DNA of 64,000 nucleotides from Paraburkholderia flagellata. Its GTDB lineage: Bacteria; Pseudomonadota; Gammaproteobacteria; Burkholderiales; Burkholderiaceae. The number at the start of each line of letters is the position of its first letter. Position 1 is the stretch's first letter. Positions 44,423-53,900 of the stretch are shown piece after piece. The notes beneath the pieces are model-generated. The model had not been told where the DNA came from and made no database searches. It was given only the letters and a program-made list of their open reading frames with translations. Position numbers and translations under genes: made by a program. Location of the stretch: positions 1,054,001 through 1,118,000 of the forward strand of contig NZ_JAJEJT010000002.1 in assembly GCF_021390645.1 (NCBI RefSeq). The letters run 5' to 3'.

Positions 44423-44504
44423 GACAGACACCTTGGAGGTTCGTTGCGGCGCCGGGCGCCATGCTGGTCGATCAGTCGATCGAATGATTAAACACGTGCC
44501 GCGC

Positions 44505-44516
44505 GCGAATAACAAA
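44505..44516. promoter_or_regulatory. second copy of the GCGAATAACAAA motif
   Basis: Exact 12-base match to 40418-40429, in the gap between the leftward luciferase-like gene and the rightward binding-protein gene (44423-44714). Same orientation in both places. Candidate operator of a common sulfur regulator. Confidence 0.4.
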
Positions 44517-44714
44517 GAAGCTTTTCTGCTTTCCAATTGCGTTGCCGTGCTGCTGCATTTGCAGTTTGGCGCGCCAGTTCATATGGATAGCAGCATCGCT
44601 TGGTTAGCGCGTGAGGAGGCCGTTGCTACGATTGCAGCACTGTCGCCACGGCGCGAATTTACCGGCTCTCGCAGATCGCAGCGTTTAGTCCCATTGATAT
44701 CGGAACACATCAGC

Positions 44715-46316
44715 ATGTCACGTTTGACCCGTCGAGAATTTCTTGTTGCAAGCGGCGCGGCCGCCGCCACGGCGGGGTTTCCCGCGCTTGCCCGCGCCCA
44801 GGGCGCCGTTTCGCGCAAACGCGGCGGCACGCTGAACGTGCTGATCAATCCCGAGCCGCCCGTGCTGGTTTCGATCTTCCAGACCACGGGTCCGGCGCTC
44901 GCCGCGAGTTCGAAGGTGCTGGAGGGCCTGCTTGCCTATGACTTCGACCTGCGAGCGCAACCGCAATTGGCGACCGCATGGACCGTGAGCCCCGATGGTC
45001 TGCGCTACACGTTCAAGCTGCGGAAAAACGTGCGCTGGCACGATGGCGAGCCGTTCACGTCAGCGGACGTGGCGTTCTCGATCGACTTGCTCAAAGCGAT
45101 TCACCCCCGCGGGCGCAGTACTTTTGCGAACGTTACGAAGGTGCAGACGCCCGACGGCAGCACGGCCATCATCGAATTGTCGAAGCCCGCGCCATTTCTC
45201 CTCAAGGCGCTTTCGGCGGGCGAGTCGCCGATGGTTCCCAAGCACCTGTATGCGTCCGGCGATCCGCTCACGAACCCGCACAACAACGCGCCCATTGGCA
45301 CCGGGCCGTTTCGCTTCAAGTCGTGGACGCGCGGTGCGAGCATCGTCTACGAGCGCAACCCGGACTACTGGGACGCGGGAAAGCCTTATATCGATGCGCT
45401 CGTGTACAAGGTCATTCCCGATCCGGCCGCGCGTTCGGCGGCGTTCGAGACCGGCGCGCTCGATCTGGGCGGCGAGAACCCCGTGCCGCTCACCGACTTG
45501 CCGCGCCTCACGCAGTTACCGCAACTCGTGACCGAAACACGCGGCTATCGCTTTCTCGAGCCCTTGGCGGAGATCGATTTCAACCTCGATCATCCGGTGC
45601 TGAAGGACCCGCGCGTGCGTCAGGCCATCGCGCATGCAATCAACCCGCAGGTCGTGCAGAAAACCGTGGCCTACGGCTATGCGGATGTCTCGCCCACGCC
45701 CATTACGCCCGCTTCGCCGTATCACGACGCGCAAATCACGCCCTACGCATTCGACCCGCATGCGGCCGAGGCGCTGCTCGATGCGGCAGGCAAGCCGCGC
45801 GGCGCGGATGGCGTGCGCTTCAAGCTCACGCATGACTACCTGCCATACGGCGACATGTACCAGCGGCAGGCGGGCTACGTGAAATCGGCGCTCGCGCGCG
45901 TGGGTATCGATGTCACGGTGCGCTCGCAGGATCTGCCGTCATTCCTCAAACGTGTCTATGCCGAACGCCAGTTCGACTTCACGAGCATCGGCGTGAACAC
46001 GCTGTTCGATCCGGCGGTGGGCGTGCAGCGTCTTTACTGGTCGAAGAATATCCGGCCCGGCGTGCCGTTCTCGAATGCGCCGCATTACAGCAGCGCAGAA
46101 GCGGACCGTCTGCTCGAAGCGGCATCGGTTGAAATCGATGAAAGCCGCCGCGTGAGCCTCTACAAGCAGTTTCAGCAGACCGTTTACCGCGATCTGCCGA
46201 TCCTCAATCTCGTCGCGCCGCGCATGGTCACGCTCGCCAACCGCCATGTGCACGATCACACAGTGAGCGCACAGGGTCTGGAAGGCAATTTCGCCGATGT
46301 CTGGCTCAGCGCCTGA
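44715..46316 (+). CDS. family-5 ABC substrate-binding protein, Tat-exported
   Basis: Periplasmic binding protein of the SBP_bac_5 family, 533 residues, paralogue of 37519-39114. A twin-arginine motif (TRREFLVASG) precedes an Ala-rich signal ending near ARA|QG. Family blocks include KNVRWHDGEPFTSADVAFSI, NNAPIGTGPFRFKSW and YAERQFDFTSIGVNTLFDP. No Cys and four Met in total. Heads the operon with two permeases and a fused ATPase. Ligand unknown; context suggests an organosulfur compound or sulfur-containing peptide. Confidence 0.92.
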   Translation: MSRLTRREFLVASGAAAATAGFPALARAQGAVSRKRGGTLNVLINPEPPVLVSIFQTTGPALAASSKVLEGLLAYDFDLRAQPQLATAWTVSPDGLRYTFKLRKNVRWHDGEPFTSADVAFSIDLLKAIHPRGRSTFANVTKVQTPDGSTAIIELSKPAPFLLKALSAGESPMVPKHLYASGDPLTNPHNNAPIGTGPFRFKSWTRGASIVYERNPDYWDAGKPYIDALVYKVIPDPAARSAAFETGALDLGGENPVPLTDLPRLTQLPQLVTETRGYRFLEPLAEIDFNLDHPVLKDPRVRQAIAHAINPQVVQKTVAYGYADVSPTPITPASPYHDAQITPYAFDPHAAEALLDAAGKPRGADGVRFKLTHDYLPYGDMYQRQAGYVKSALARVGIDVTVRSQDLPSFLKRVYAERQFDFTSIGVNTLFDPAVGVQRLYWSKNIRPGVPFSNAPHYSSAEADRLLEAASVEIDESRRVSLYKQFQQTVYRDLPILNLVAPRMVTLANRHVHDHTVSAQGLEGNFADVWLSA

Positions 46317-46348
46317 CTGCGCACCGCAACACCAAACGGAGCCCAACG

Positions 46349-47329
46349 ATGAGCCGAAGCGCCCGCTGGCAAACGATCCTGCGCCGCACAGCCTGGCAGG
46401 CGCTGCCCACGGTGCTCGGCATCGTGATCCTCAACTTCTTCCTGCTCAAGCTGATGCCGGGCGACGCCGCCGATGTGATCGCGGGCGAAGCCGGCTCCGC
46501 GACGACGGAAACGATGACCATGCTGCGCGCGAAGTTCGGGCTCGACCAGCCCTTGCTTGTGCAGCTCTGGACGTATCTGAAGCATCTCTCGCATTTCAGC
46601 CTTGGCTATTCGCCGCGCTACGACATGCCCGTGATGCAGCTGATCCTCTCGCGGCTGCCCAACACCTTGCTGCTGATGGGTGTGGCGCTTTCGCTCGCAC
46701 TCGTGGCCGGCGTGGCGCTCGGCGCGGTGATGGCGCACTGGGCCGGCAAGTGGCCCGATCGCGTGTTGTCGGTGGGCGCGCTGCTGTTCTATTCGACGCC
46801 GGGATTCTGGATCGGCCTGCTCGCCATCATTCTTTTCGCGGTGCGGCTAGGGTGGCTGCCGAGCGGCGGCAACGTCACGATCGGGGCGAACCTGCACGGC
46901 TTCGCCTACGTCGCCGATGTCGCGCGGCACGTGTTGCTGCCCGCGGCGACGCTCGCCAGTTTCTTCGTAGCGATCTACGCGCGCATTACGCGTGCCGCGA
47001 TGATCGAAGTGCAGCGGCAGGATTTCGTGCGCACGGCGCAGGCCAAAGGTCTGCATCCGTGGCGCGTGACGTTGCGTCACGTGTTGCGCAGCGCACTGAT
47101 GCCGCTCACCACGCTCGTGGGACTGCATTTCGGCACGCTGCTTGGCGGCGCGGCGGTGACGGAGACCGTGTTCAGTTGGCCGGGGCTGGGCCGCCTTGCA
47201 CTCGATGCGGTGCTGGCGCGCGACTTCAGTGTGCTGCTGGGTGTGCTGCTCTTGTCGTCGCTGCTCGTCATCGTCGCGAACGTTGTGGTCGATCTGCTGC
47301 AGGCGTGGCTCGATCCACGAGTTGGTTAA
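46349..47329 (+). CDS. ABC transporter permease, DppB/GsiC type
   Basis: Inner-membrane permease of 326 residues with six predicted helices. Family features: N-terminal LPTVLGIVILNFFLLKLMPGD, LSLALVAGVALGAVMAHW, and the EAA loop containing RTAQAKGLHPWRVTLRHVLRSALMPL. GGAG ribosome binding site before ATG 46349. No Cys. Pairs with the next gene. Confidence 0.93.
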   Translation: MSRSARWQTILRRTAWQALPTVLGIVILNFFLLKLMPGDAADVIAGEAGSATTETMTMLRAKFGLDQPLLVQLWTYLKHLSHFSLGYSPRYDMPVMQLILSRLPNTLLLMGVALSLALVAGVALGAVMAHWAGKWPDRVLSVGALLFYSTPGFWIGLLAIILFAVRLGWLPSGGNVTIGANLHGFAYVADVARHVLLPAATLASFFVAIYARITRAAMIEVQRQDFVRTAQAKGLHPWRVTLRHVLRSALMPLTTLVGLHFGTLLGGAAVTETVFSWPGLGRLALDAVLARDFSVLLGVLLLSSLLVIVANVVVDLLQAWLDPRVG

Positions 47330-47342
47330 CGGAGGGACAGCA

Positions 47343-48320
47343 ATGAGTTTCGAATCGCCGGATCTGCCGGTTGAAGCACGAGGCGCTGGCGCGCGCCACG
47401 GTTCGCCGTGGCGGCGTCAGCTGGCGTTGGCGCTGCTTGGCCGCCGCGGCGCCGATCGCGACGGCGCGAGCGCGCGCCGCGCCGGGCACGCTTTCTGGCG
47501 TGCGCTGCTGCGCAACCCTTCGGCGTGCGCCGGCCTCGCGCTGCTCGCCGCATTCGTTGTGCTTGCCGCGCTCGCGCCGCGACTCTTTCCAGGCGACCCG
47601 CTCGACATGGTGGGAGGGCCGTTCGAATGGCCGGGCAGCGACCCGCAATTCTGGCTGGGCACCGATTCGCTCGGGCGCGACGTAGCGGCCGGCATTGCGC
47701 ATGGCGCGCGCGTGTCGCTCTTGATCGGCGCAGCGTCGGCAGGCATCGGGCTCGTGATCGGCACGCTGGTGGGCGCGATCGGCGGTTATTTCGGAGGGCT
47801 GATCGATGACGCGCTGGTGCGCCTCACCGAACTCTTCCAGACCGTTCCGTCCTTTTTGCTGGTGATCGTGCTCGTGGCGATCGGGCGGCCCAACGTGGTG
47901 GTCATCGCGCTAGCAATCGGCATTGCCTCGTGGCCCACGGTCGCGCGCATCGTGCGCGCGGAATTCCGCACGCTGCGGCGCTCCGACTTCGTGCTCGCGG
48001 CGCGCAGCCAGGGGTTCAGCAATACGCGGATCATTTTTGGCGAGATCCTGCCCAATGCGTTGCCGCCGGTGATCGTCACGGCTTCGGTGATGGTGGCGAG
48101 CGCCATTCTGATCGAATCGTCGCTGTCGTTCCTTGGCATGGGCGACCCGAACGTCATAAGCTGGGGCGCGATGATTGGCGCCGGACGCGATTCGCTGCGC
48201 ACGGCGTGGTATCTCACGGCAATTCCCGGTGCGGCCATCGTGCTCGCGGTGCTTGCCCTCAATCTGCTCGGCGACGGCCTGACCGAAGCCCTCAATCCGC
48301 GGCAGCGGCAACGACAGTAA
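47343..48320 (+). CDS. ABC transporter permease, DppC/GsiD type
   Basis: Second permease, 325 residues. Cytoplasmic N-terminus of about 60 residues rich in Arg/Ala, then the hallmark FWLGTDSLGRDVAAGIAHGAR and the EAA loop with LAARSQGFSNTRIIFGEILPNALPP. Ribosome binding site GGAGGGA before ATG 47343, 13 bp after the first permease. Confidence 0.93.
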   Translation: MSFESPDLPVEARGAGARHGSPWRRQLALALLGRRGADRDGASARRAGHAFWRALLRNPSACAGLALLAAFVVLAALAPRLFPGDPLDMVGGPFEWPGSDPQFWLGTDSLGRDVAAGIAHGARVSLLIGAASAGIGLVIGTLVGAIGGYFGGLIDDALVRLTELFQTVPSFLLVIVLVAIGRPNVVVIALAIGIASWPTVARIVRAEFRTLRRSDFVLAARSQGFSNTRIIFGEILPNALPPVIVTASVMVASAILIESSLSFLGMGDPNVISWGAMIGAGRDSLRTAWYLTAIPGAAIVLAVLALNLLGDGLTEALNPRQRQRQ

Positions 48321-48329
48321 AGGTGCCAC

Positions 48330-50033
48330 GTGAGCCAACTGCTTGAAGTGCGTGATTTGCGCGTGAATTTTGGCGTGCACGAAGCGGTGCGCGGCGTGAG
48401 CTTCGACATCGCGGCGGGCGAGACGCTGGCACTCGTCGGCGAGTCGGGCAGCGGCAAATCCGCTACGGCGCTTTCGCTCATGCAGCTCGTTCCCGAGCCC
48501 GGGCGCGTCACGGGTAGCGTGCGCTTCGAAGGGCGCGAGCTGCTCGGGCTGCCGCCCAGGGCGGTGCGCGAACTGCGCGGCAAGCAGATCTCGATGATCT
48601 TTCAGGAGCCGATGACTTCGCTAAATCCGGTGCTCTCAGTCGGCGCGCAGATCGTGGAGACGTTGCGCCAGCACGAAGCGCTGTCGCGCCGGGCCGCTCG
48701 CGCGCGCGCCATCGAATTGCTCGATCTCGTGCGCATTCCCGAACCACAGCGCCGCTTCGACGACTATGCGCACGAACTATCGGGTGGCCAGCGCCAGCGC
48801 GTGATGATCGCGATGGCCGTGGCGTGCCGCCCCCGTCTGCTGATCGCCGACGAACCCACCACCGCGCTCGACGTGACCATCCAGGCGCGCATTCTCGAAC
48901 TGCTCGACGCGCTGCGCCGCGAGCTATCGATGTCGCTCCTGCTGATCACGCACGACCTGGGCGTCGTGGCCGATCATGCCGACCGCGTAGCGGTGATGCT
49001 GGCCGGGCGCAAGGTCGAGGAGGCGCCAACCCAGGACCTCTTCGCGTATCCTCGTCATGCTTATACGCAAGGTCTCCTGAACGCTTCGCTCAATCTGGCC
49101 GATGATTTGCACTACCGGTCGTGGACCTTGCCGGAAATTCGCCACACGGCAACGGTAGATCGGGCCGGTGAGGAGGGTGGCTTCGTGATGATGCCGCGCA
49201 AGGTGCCCGAGCGCGCAGCGCCGCGCGCGCGGGAGGCGGCTGCTGCGCCGCTGCTCGCGGTGCGCGACCTGCGCGTGGCGTACCCGCAGCGCCATGGCGC
49301 ACCGGCGCTTCACGCCGTGGACGGTGTGTCGTTCGAGATTGGCCGGGGCGAGACGGTCGGCCTCGTGGGCGAATCGGGCTGCGGCAAGTCCACGCTTTCG
49401 CGCGCGATCATGCGCCTCGTGCCGGTTGCGGGCGGCTTGATCGCGCTTGACGGCACTGAACTCGTATCGCTTGGCGAGCGCGCGTTGCGGCCATTGCGAC
49501 GCAAGGTGCAGATGGTCTTTCAGGATCCCTATGCATCGCTCAATCCCCGCCGCACGGTGGGCGACATTCTCGAAACCGTGCTGGCTGTGAATGGTGTAGG
49601 CGACGCGGGAGCGCGCCGTGCGCGCGTACGCCTGGCGCTCGAGCGCGTGGGTCTTCCCGCGGCTGCGCTCGCGCGATTTCCGCATGAGTTCTCGGGCGGC
49701 CAGCGTCAACGCATCGGCATTGCGCGCGCGCTCGTGCTCGAGCCCGCATTGCTGATCTGCGACGAACCGGTCTCGGCGCTGGACGTCTCGATCCAGGCGC
49801 AAATCCTCAATCTGCTCGTCGAACTCAAACGCGAGCTGGGGCTTTCCATGCTCTTCATCTCGCACGATCTTTCGGTCGTGCGCTATATCGCCGACCGTGT
49901 GCATGTGATGCAACAGGGCAAGATCGTCGAGAGCGGCGACCATCGGGACATCTGGCGCGCGCCGCGGCATCCGTATACGCGTACGCTACTCGCCGCGATT
50001 CCGGGGCGCGAGCTTACGGCCGAAGCGGCTTGA
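48330..50033 (+). CDS. fused dipeptide-type ABC ATPase (DppD-DppF fusion, GsiA/YejF-like)
   Basis: 567-residue protein carrying both ATPases of a peptide-class importer. First half: Walker [10 protein letters not shown], signature [14 protein letters not shown], Walker [13 protein letters not shown]. Second half (from about residue 310): [23 protein letters not shown] and [12 protein letters not shown], so both sites look competent. Starts with GTG after an AAGGTG site. GsiA of the glutathione importer has the same fused design, which fits uptake of a sulfur-containing solute, although fused ATPases also occur in unrelated importers. Confidence 0.92.
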   Translation: MSQLLEVRDLRVNFGVHEAVRGVSFDIAAGETLALVGESGSGKSATALSLMQLVPEPGRVTGSVRFEGRELLGLPPRAVRELRGKQISMIFQEPMTSLNPVLSVGAQIVETLRQHEALSRRAARARAIELLDLVRIPEPQRRFDDYAHELSGGQRQRVMIAMAVACRPRLLIADEPTTALDVTIQARILELLDALRRELSMSLLLITHDLGVVADHADRVAVMLAGRKVEEAPTQDLFAYPRHAYTQGLLNASLNLADDLHYRSWTLPEIRHTATVDRAGEEGGFVMMPRKVPERAAPRAREAAAAPLLAVRDLRVAYPQRHGAPALHAVDGVSFEIGRGETVGLVGESGCGKSTLSRAIMRLVPVAGGLIALDGTELVSLGERALRPLRRKVQMVFQDPYASLNPRRTVGDILETVLAVNGVGDAGARRARVRLALERVGLPAAALARFPHEFSGGQRQRIGIARALVLEPALLICDEPVSALDVSIQAQILNLLVELKRELGLSMLFISHDLSVVRYIADRVHVMQQGKIVESGDHRDIWRAPRHPYTRTLLAAIPGRELTAEAA

Positions 50034-50076
50034 AGCGCGCGGCGTGGCACAACGATCGGCGCTATCGCGCTTCAAG
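50029..50076 (+). terminator. inverted repeat at the end of the ABC importer operon
   Basis: Perfect 11-bp arms CTTGAAGCGCG (50029-50039) and CGCGCTTCAAG (50066-50076) with a 26-base loop. The left arm overlaps the ATPase stop codon. No U-run follows, so this is either a weak terminator or an RNA-stability hairpin. Confidence 0.4.
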
Positions 50077-50141
50077 TGCTTCAATGAGCGTTGCGCCGCC
50101 TTTGACGGTTGGCCTCCGATCAACTGCCCCTTCTGGCCCCT

Positions 50142-50867
50142 ATGACGAACCCCACCGAAATCAAGGCCCTTGTATTCGACGTTTTCGGCACCGTGGTGGA
50201 CTGGCGAAGCGGTGTTGCGAGAGAAGCCGCCGCTTTTCTGCAGCGCCACGCGCCGAACCTCGATGCTTTCGAATTCGCCGACGCCTGGCGACGCGAGTAT
50301 TCGCCCTCGATGGAGGAAATCCGCAGCGGGCGCCGGCCATACGTGCGCCTCGACGTTCTGCATCGTGAGAACCTCTTGAAGGTGCTGGAACGTCGCGGCA
50401 TTGCCGGGGTGACGGACGCCGAGATCGACGAACTCAATCTGGCCTGGCATCGGCTCGATCCGTGGCCGGATGCGGTCGGCGCGCTGGGCCGCCTGAAACG
50501 CCGATTCATCATCGCGCCCTTGTCCAATGGAAACATCCGGCTCATGGTCGATATGGCGAAGCGCGCCGCGTTGCCGTGGGACGCCATTCTCGGCGCTGAA
50601 GTGGTTCGCGCTTACAAACCCTCACCGCAGGTGTACAGCGAGACGGTGGACATTCTGGGTCTCGCGCCCGCCGAACTGTGCCTTGTCGCGGCGCATAACG
50701 GCGACCTTGCCGCAGCGCGCCGGCTCGGTCTTTCGACCGCATTCGTCGTGCGGCCGACCGAGCACGGGCCCGATCAGAAGACGGACCTGGAAGCGGACGA
50801 GGCGTGGGATTTCGTCGTGGAGGATTTGAACGCGCTCGCGAGTCAGCTTGATGCCCCGATAGATTGA
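50142..50867 (+). CDS. HAD hydrolase, haloacid dehalogenase type II-like
   Basis: Cytoplasmic HAD-superfamily hydrolase of 241 residues. Motif I is DVFGTVVDW (nucleophile Asp), motif II SNGN, motif III Lys in AYKPSPQVY and motif IV VAAHNGDL. True L-2-haloacid dehalogenases carry Ser-Ser-Asn before the last Asp; here it reads Ala-Ala-His-Asn-Gly-Asp, so a phosphatase or unknown substrate is at least as likely. It lies 108 bp after the ABC importer and 50 bp before the next gene. Confidence 0.82.
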   Translation: MTNPTEIKALVFDVFGTVVDWRSGVAREAAAFLQRHAPNLDAFEFADAWRREYSPSMEEIRSGRRPYVRLDVLHRENLLKVLERRGIAGVTDAEIDELNLAWHRLDPWPDAVGALGRLKRRFIIAPLSNGNIRLMVDMAKRAALPWDAILGAEVVRAYKPSPQVYSETVDILGLAPAELCLVAAHNGDLAAARRLGLSTAFVVRPTEHGPDQKTDLEADEAWDFVVEDLNALASQLDAPID

Positions 50868-50917
50868 GCTTTTAATGGTAATTGCCATGGAGGGCGTCTC
50901 TCTAGATCAGGGGCTAT

Positions 50918-53900
50918 ATGCGCTGCACAAATTGTGGCTTCGAATGCCGCGAGGGCGCGAGATTTTGCGAGCAGTGCGGCACACAGGTCGCTGACACTGC
51001 GTCGCTCCCATCCCCTGTCGATTACACGCCTTCTCACCTGGCTGAGCAGATTCACGCCGCGCAGGCGGCTCTTGAAGCCCGCGGCAAAGCGGTCAGCGAA
51101 CGTAAGACGATTACCGCATTGTTTGCGGACATGGCCGGCTCGACTGCACTCATATACGGGCTGGACCCGGAAGAGGCTCACGGGCTGATTGCGCCCGTCA
51201 TCGAATTGATGATGGAGGCCGTTCATCATTACGAGGGCTTTGTTGCGAAATTGCTCGGCGACGGCATTCTGGCCTTGTTTGGCGCGCCGATCGCACACGA
51301 AGACCATCCGCAGCGCTCGCTATATGCCGCACTCAGAATGCAGCAGGCCATGCGCCGTCATAGCGACCGCATTCGCCTCGAGCGCGGCATTCCCTTGCAG
51401 ATACGCGTGGGTGTCCACACCGGCGAGGTCCTCATGCGTTCGATCCACAAGAACGATCTGCAAGCCGACTATGACCCTGTCGGCAACACGATCCATATTG
51501 CCTCGCGCATGGAGGCCATTGCGACACCGGCATCGATACTGGTCAGCCAGTCCACTTACCGGTTGACCGAGGGCTATTTCGAGTTCAAGGCCTTGGGGCA
51601 GACGCAGGTCAAAGGCGTGGCCGAACCGCTTGCCGTGTATGAGGTCCAGGGGCCTGGTGTGCTACGCACACGACTTCAGGTGGCCGAGCGGCGCGGACTT
51701 GCCAGGTTCGTCGGTCGCGCGCCTGAACTCGCGACATTGCGCGGAGCGCTCGATGCGACGCGAGCCAGGCGATGCAGCATCGTCGGCGTGGTTGGCGAAG
51801 CGGGCGTGGGGAAATCGCGGCTCTTTCATGAGTTCAAACGCTCGGCGCTAAAAGGCTGCCTCGTCGTGGAGACGTTCTCGGTTTCGCACGGCAAGTCGTT
51901 CGCGTATTTGCCGCTCATCGAATTGCTGAAGAACTACTTTCAGATCACATCCGAAGACGACGAACGGCGAAGCCGCGAAAAGGTGACGGGCCGCGTGCTT
52001 TCCCTCGAACGCAATCTCGAGGACGGGGTGCCTTATTTGCTCCATCTCCTCGCGGTCGGCGAAACGAGTCCGGCCCTCGCGCAAATGGATTCGCAAATTC
52101 GGCGCGACCGCACGTTCGAAGCCATCACGCAACTCTTCGTGCGCGAAAGCGCGAACGAACCCGTCGTTCTGGTGTTCGAGGACCTGCAATGGCTCGACAG
52201 TGAGACGCAAGCCTTCCTCGCTTACCTGATTGAACGCGTATCGAGCGCACACCTTCTGTTGCTGCTGAACTATCGCCCGGAGTATCAGCATGATTGGGGA
52301 GATCGCAGCGGGTATACGCAGTTGGCTCTGGAGCCACTGGATCGTGCCGATGCGCAGGGCCTGATCAGCGCGCTCGTCGGCGACGATCGAACGCTTTCTG
52401 GCGTCAAGCAGCATGTGCTCGACAAAACGGAAGGCAATCCGTTCTTTATCGAAGAAGTCGTACAAACTCTGGCCGAAGAACACGTACTCGTGGGGGAGCC
52501 TGGTCACTACCGAATGGAAGCAGCACCGGTCGCGTTGCATATCCCAACGACGGTGCAGGGCGTGCTCGCTGCGCGTATCGATCGGCTGCATGCCGCGGAC
52601 AAAGCGTTGTTGCAGACGCTCGCGGTGATTGGCAAGACGTTCCCGGCAAATCTTGTCCAGTACGTCGTCGACCTGCCGGACGACGACCTGCACGCGAGCT
52701 TGTCACGTCTGGAAGCGGGGGAGTTCATTTACGAGCAGCCCGCCTTTCCGGATGTGGAGTATGGCTTCAAGCATGCATTGACGCAGGAAGTGGCCGGCAG
52801 TTCCATGCTTGCCGAGCGGCGACGGCTTCTGCACGAACGCATCGGCCAGGCGATAGAAACGCTTTTCCATACGCGCCTCAAGGAATACTGGAACGAACTT
52901 GCGCATCACTACAGCCTCAGTGGAAACGTACCCAAAGCGGTAGAGTATTTGCATAGCGCCGGTCAACAGGCGTCGCAACGTTCGGCTAACGCCGAGGCGC
53001 TGCGCCAGCTCGGCATGGCGCTGGATCTGCTCTCAGGCCTGCCTGAGACGCCCGAACGGGCAGACCGTGAACTCGCGTTGCGGCTTGCTATCGGGCCAGT
53101 CTTGATGGCCGCGAGAGGATGGGCTTCTCGCGACGTGGAAGCGAACTACTCACGTGCGCTGGATCTGTGCAGGCTGGCTGGGCGAACGCTGCATCTGTTC
53201 CGGGTTCAAAGCGGGCTGCGTATGTTTTATCAGTTGAGTGCGGAATATAAAACGGCTAAAGAAATCGCCGAACGAATGCTCGCACTTGCAGAGCACGCGG
53301 ACAATCCCACGCAGGTCATGGAAGCGCATTATCTGCTCGGTATGAGCCTGTTCCGGCTCGGCGAGCTTCCCTCCGCGCATGCCTATCTTGCCGGCCTGGC
53401 GAAATCGTCGGCGCTTCAGGACGCCGGGCAGCTCGATGAAGAGATCTTTGCGCACGGGCGCGATCCGCGCAGCGTCGGCGAAGGCAGCCTGGGTCTCGTT
53501 CTTTGGCACATGGGCTACCCGGATGCAGCGTTAAGGCATGCTGAGCAAGCGATCAATCGCGCCCGCTCGATACACGATCTGGTCAGTCTCGGCCAGACGC
53601 TCATCTTCAAGGCCGAGCTTCATCAATTGCGTCGCGAGGCTGCACAAACACGTGCCTGCGCTGAGGCCGCCATCGCGCTTGCGACGGAGCAGGGCTTTCC
53701 CATGATTCTCGCGTGGGCGACCATGCTCCACGGCTGGGCGCTCTCGGAGGCAGGAGAAAAAGAGGAGGGTATTGCGCAGGTGCGCCGCGGCCTCGCCGAC
53801 TATGAAGCGACCGGCGCTCGCCTTGGCCGCTCGTACTTTCTGGCTTTGTTGGCTGAAACCTACGCCAGGGCGGGTTTGCGCGAGCCCGGGCAACATGCGC

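Noticed and set aside
50142..50867. Firm call as L-2-haloacid dehalogenase
   Set aside because: The Ser/Asn pair before the last catalytic Asp is replaced (AAHNGD), so only the HAD type II-like family is supported.
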